From Deltaproteobacteria bacterium (lineage in GTDB: Bacteria > Desulfobacterota > DSM-4660 > Desulfatiglandales > Desulfatiglandaceae): a stretch of DNA of 7,217 nucleotides. Where the stretch lies: the NCBI GenBank assembly GCA_019313765.1, contig JAFDAP010000077.1, forward strand, positions 1-7,217. Direction: 5' to 3'. Positions 6,553-7,217 of this stretch are shown one piece after another (the first letter of the stretch is position 1; every line of letters starts with the position of its first letter). Made by a program: the position numbers and the translations under genes. The notes beneath the pieces were generated by a model, which had not been told where the DNA came from, did no database searches, and was given only the letters and a program-made list of their open reading frames with translations.

Positions 6553-6589
6553 AAAATGGCGATTGAAAAAACTTCGATCGCCATTTTTT
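6553..6589 (+). terminator. Rho-independent terminator after the SUMF1-domain gene
   Basis: AAAATGGCGAT (6553-6563) pairs exactly with ATCGCCATTTT (6577-6587). The stem extends inward by a T-G wobble and three further pairs (GAA with TTC), giving about 15 pairs around loop AAAAC (6568-6572). The T-run 6584-6589 follows. The A-run before the stem gives a shorter T-tract on the other strand, so it may also stop leftward transcription from the 55-residue gene. It lies 106 bp after the SUMF1-domain stop. Confidence 0.9.
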
Positions 6590-6602
6590 CTCTTAATCAT
6601 TT

Positions 6603-6708
6603 GAGTGTGACCTTTTTGCGTGCATTCTCTCTCATAGCGTAGCGCAGGGCTTTAGCCCTGCATCAAAATGGCAGAGCTAAAGCTCTGCGCTACAAAAAAA
6701 GGTTACTC
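6603..6708. repeat. Nested-hairpin repeat element (GTAGCGCAGGGCTTT family)
   Basis: The outer stem GTAGC (6639-6643) / GCTAC (6689-6693) encloses two hairpins: GCAGGGCT-TT-AGCCCTGC (6644-6661) and GCAGAGCT-AA-AGCTCTGC (6671-6688), joined by a 9-nt linker (6662-6670). The two hairpins also pair with each other with two imperfect positions, so alternative folds exist. Further out, GAGT..GACCTTTTT (6603-6617) faces AAAAAAAGGTTACTC (6694-6708), an outer imperfect inverted repeat that sets the probable limits. A decayed relative lies at 5225-5251. There is no coding capacity. It resembles a short non-autonomous palindromic element, and its right edge abuts the stop codon of the leftward small gene. 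Confidence 0.75.
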
Positions 6709-6875
6709 TAATCCTTTTCCAGCACAACAAAAGCCGAAGGCCCGGCAACCATGTGAATGCCGTTTTCGAGTTTCACGACATAGAATTCAAATTCCGATCC
6801 CGTCCTTTCCATAACCACACCCTTGACTCCCTTATATCCCTTGGTCATTTCAATCTGCGTTCCCGGTTCAAGCAT
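6708..6875 (-). CDS. Small 55-residue protein, possible SH3-like/KOW-type beta-barrel
   Basis: The frame runs from ATG (6875-6873) to TAG (6710-6708), with a consensus AAGGAGG 7 nt upstream, so translation is likely although the gene is short. The product has no signal peptide or membrane segment. It starts MLEPGTQIEMTKGYKGVKG, where a turn with GYKGVKGVV at 13-21 is followed by alternating hydrophobic strands at 29-36 (FEFYVVKL), 40-43 and 48-52. The pattern of a G-rich turn after the first strand and a turn ENG at 37-39 resembles KOW/SH3-like small barrels, which often bind nucleic acid or a partner protein. That fold is inferred from the pattern; I do not recognise the family. It points toward the terminator at 6553-6589. 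The stop overlaps the edge of the nested-hairpin repeat, so the last codons may have been trimmed or extended by that insertion. Confidence 0.75.
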   Translation of the reverse strand: MLEPGTQIEMTKGYKGVKGVVMERTGSEFEFYVVKLENGIHMVAGPSAFVVLEKD

Positions 6876-6882
6876 ATGTTTT

Positions 6883-6889
6883 CCTCCTT
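6883..6889 (-). promoter_or_regulatory. Shine-Dalgarno site of the 55-residue gene
   Basis: CCTCCTT on the plus strand reads AAGGAGG on the minus strand, 7 nt before the ATG at 6875. This near-perfect site is the main evidence that the short frame is a gene. No convincing -35/-10 pair was found further upstream on the minus strand. Confidence 0.8.
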
Positions 6890-6927
6890 GCGTGGAATGA
6901 TTCGTAATAGGTCATCGGGTAAAAAAA

Positions 6928-6992
6928 TTTGACAGGATAACAGGATAGACATGATTTTTTCCTGTGCATCCTTAACCATAATCCTGTGTTAC
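6928..6992 (+). repeat. Dispersed repeat unit, type C (second copy)
   Basis: TTTGACAGGATAACAGGATA opens the unit and ATCCTGTGTTAC (6981-6992) closes it. It matches the unit at 5408-5485 on the other strand, with a shorter middle. It forms the left boundary of composite repeat 2 and lies just upstream of the 55-residue leftward gene, so it could carry or disturb that gene's promoter. Confidence 0.75.
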
Positions 6993-7082
6993 AATAATAT
7001 ATTCTCCGCAGCATTCCCGGACACATTTAGGCAAATTCTAAGACTTTCTATTATACAAACAATAAATATCGATACTAACAGC

Positions 7083-7159
7083 AAAATTTCTTAAAAACAG
7101 GATATATTTTGATTTACGGGACAATTAATCCAGTTTATCCTGTTGATCCTGTCAAAAAA
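7083..7159 (-). repeat. Dispersed repeat unit, type A (second copy)
   Basis: On the minus strand it runs from the T-run and GACAGGATCAACAGGAT to ATATCCTGTTT and an AT-rich tail, matching 5137-5213. It forms the right boundary of composite repeat 2 (6928-7159). The about 90 bp between the two units (6993-7082) is AT-rich and shows no gene. Confidence 0.8.
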
Positions 7160-7167
7160 AATAGGTG

Positions 7168-7189
7168 AACTATTACAATAATAGTTTTT
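7168..7189. terminator. AT-rich hairpin with T-run, weak terminator candidate
   Basis: AACTATTA (7168-7175), loop CAA, TAATAGTT (7179-7186), followed by three more T. The stem is perfect over 8 pairs but has only one G-C pair, so it is weak. No gene ends just before it on the plus strand within the window. It may instead be a structural part of the repeat region or serve leftward transcription from outside. Confidence 0.3.
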
Positions 7190-7217
7190 CCATTTAACCG
7201 GGGCGGCTATATCAAAT

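Noticed and set aside
6349..6600. Leftward open frame with a signal-peptide-like start
   Set aside because: Its first codons read through the perfect terminator stem, and the rest lies antisense to the conserved 3' end of the SUMF1-domain gene. The hydrophobic stretch comes from the AT-rich spacer.
5137..7159. CRISPR array
   Set aside because: The repeat units alternate in orientation, differ in length, are separated by irregular distances and number only four, so they are not direct repeats with regular spacers.

Overview
The window looks like bacterial chromosome of moderate GC content (by eye near 50% in the genes, lower between them). TTG as well as ATG starts, ATGA stop/start overlaps, and the mix of RsbW-type regulator, SUMF1-domain protein and dispersed ACAGGAT/ATCCTGT repeats suggest a Desulfobacterota (former delta-proteobacteria) or similar anaerobe. 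That placement is an inference from gene style, not from a marker gene.

Positions 1-5051 hold a rightward gene series. It opens with the C-terminus of an RsbW/SpoIIAB-type ATPase (2-214). Next is a 439-residue protein (230-1549) with a degenerate second copy of that ATPase domain fused to a GNAT-like acetyltransferase region. A HisC-like PLP aminotransferase follows (1546-2667), then a 12-helix MFS transporter (2770-3945) and a membrane-anchored SGNH/GDSL hydrolase (3942-5051). Two junctions are 4-bp ATGA overlaps, which implies translational coupling; a 102-bp spacer with a decayed palindromic repeat lies between the aminotransferase and the transporter. My reading is a co-regulated unit joining a partner-switching regulatory module to genes that could make, acylate or deacylate, and transport a small amino-containing molecule. 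No product can be named.

Positions 5052-5534 are AT-rich and carry no convincing gene. They hold a candidate sigma70 promoter and a composite repeat: two inverted units of about 75 bp enclosing unrelated DNA and a decayed hairpin repeat. A monocistronic gene for an exported SUMF1/FGE-sulfatase-domain protein follows (5535-6446), closed by a strong intrinsic terminator.

Positions 6600-7217 hold a nested-hairpin repeat, a 55-residue leftward gene with a strong Shine-Dalgarno sequence (6708-6875) and a second composite repeat built from the same two unit types as the first, in the opposite orientation. I did not find a definite new defence or mobile system. The best leads are the regulator/GNAT/aminotransferase/MFS/SGNH unit, the paired composite repeats and the small leftward gene.
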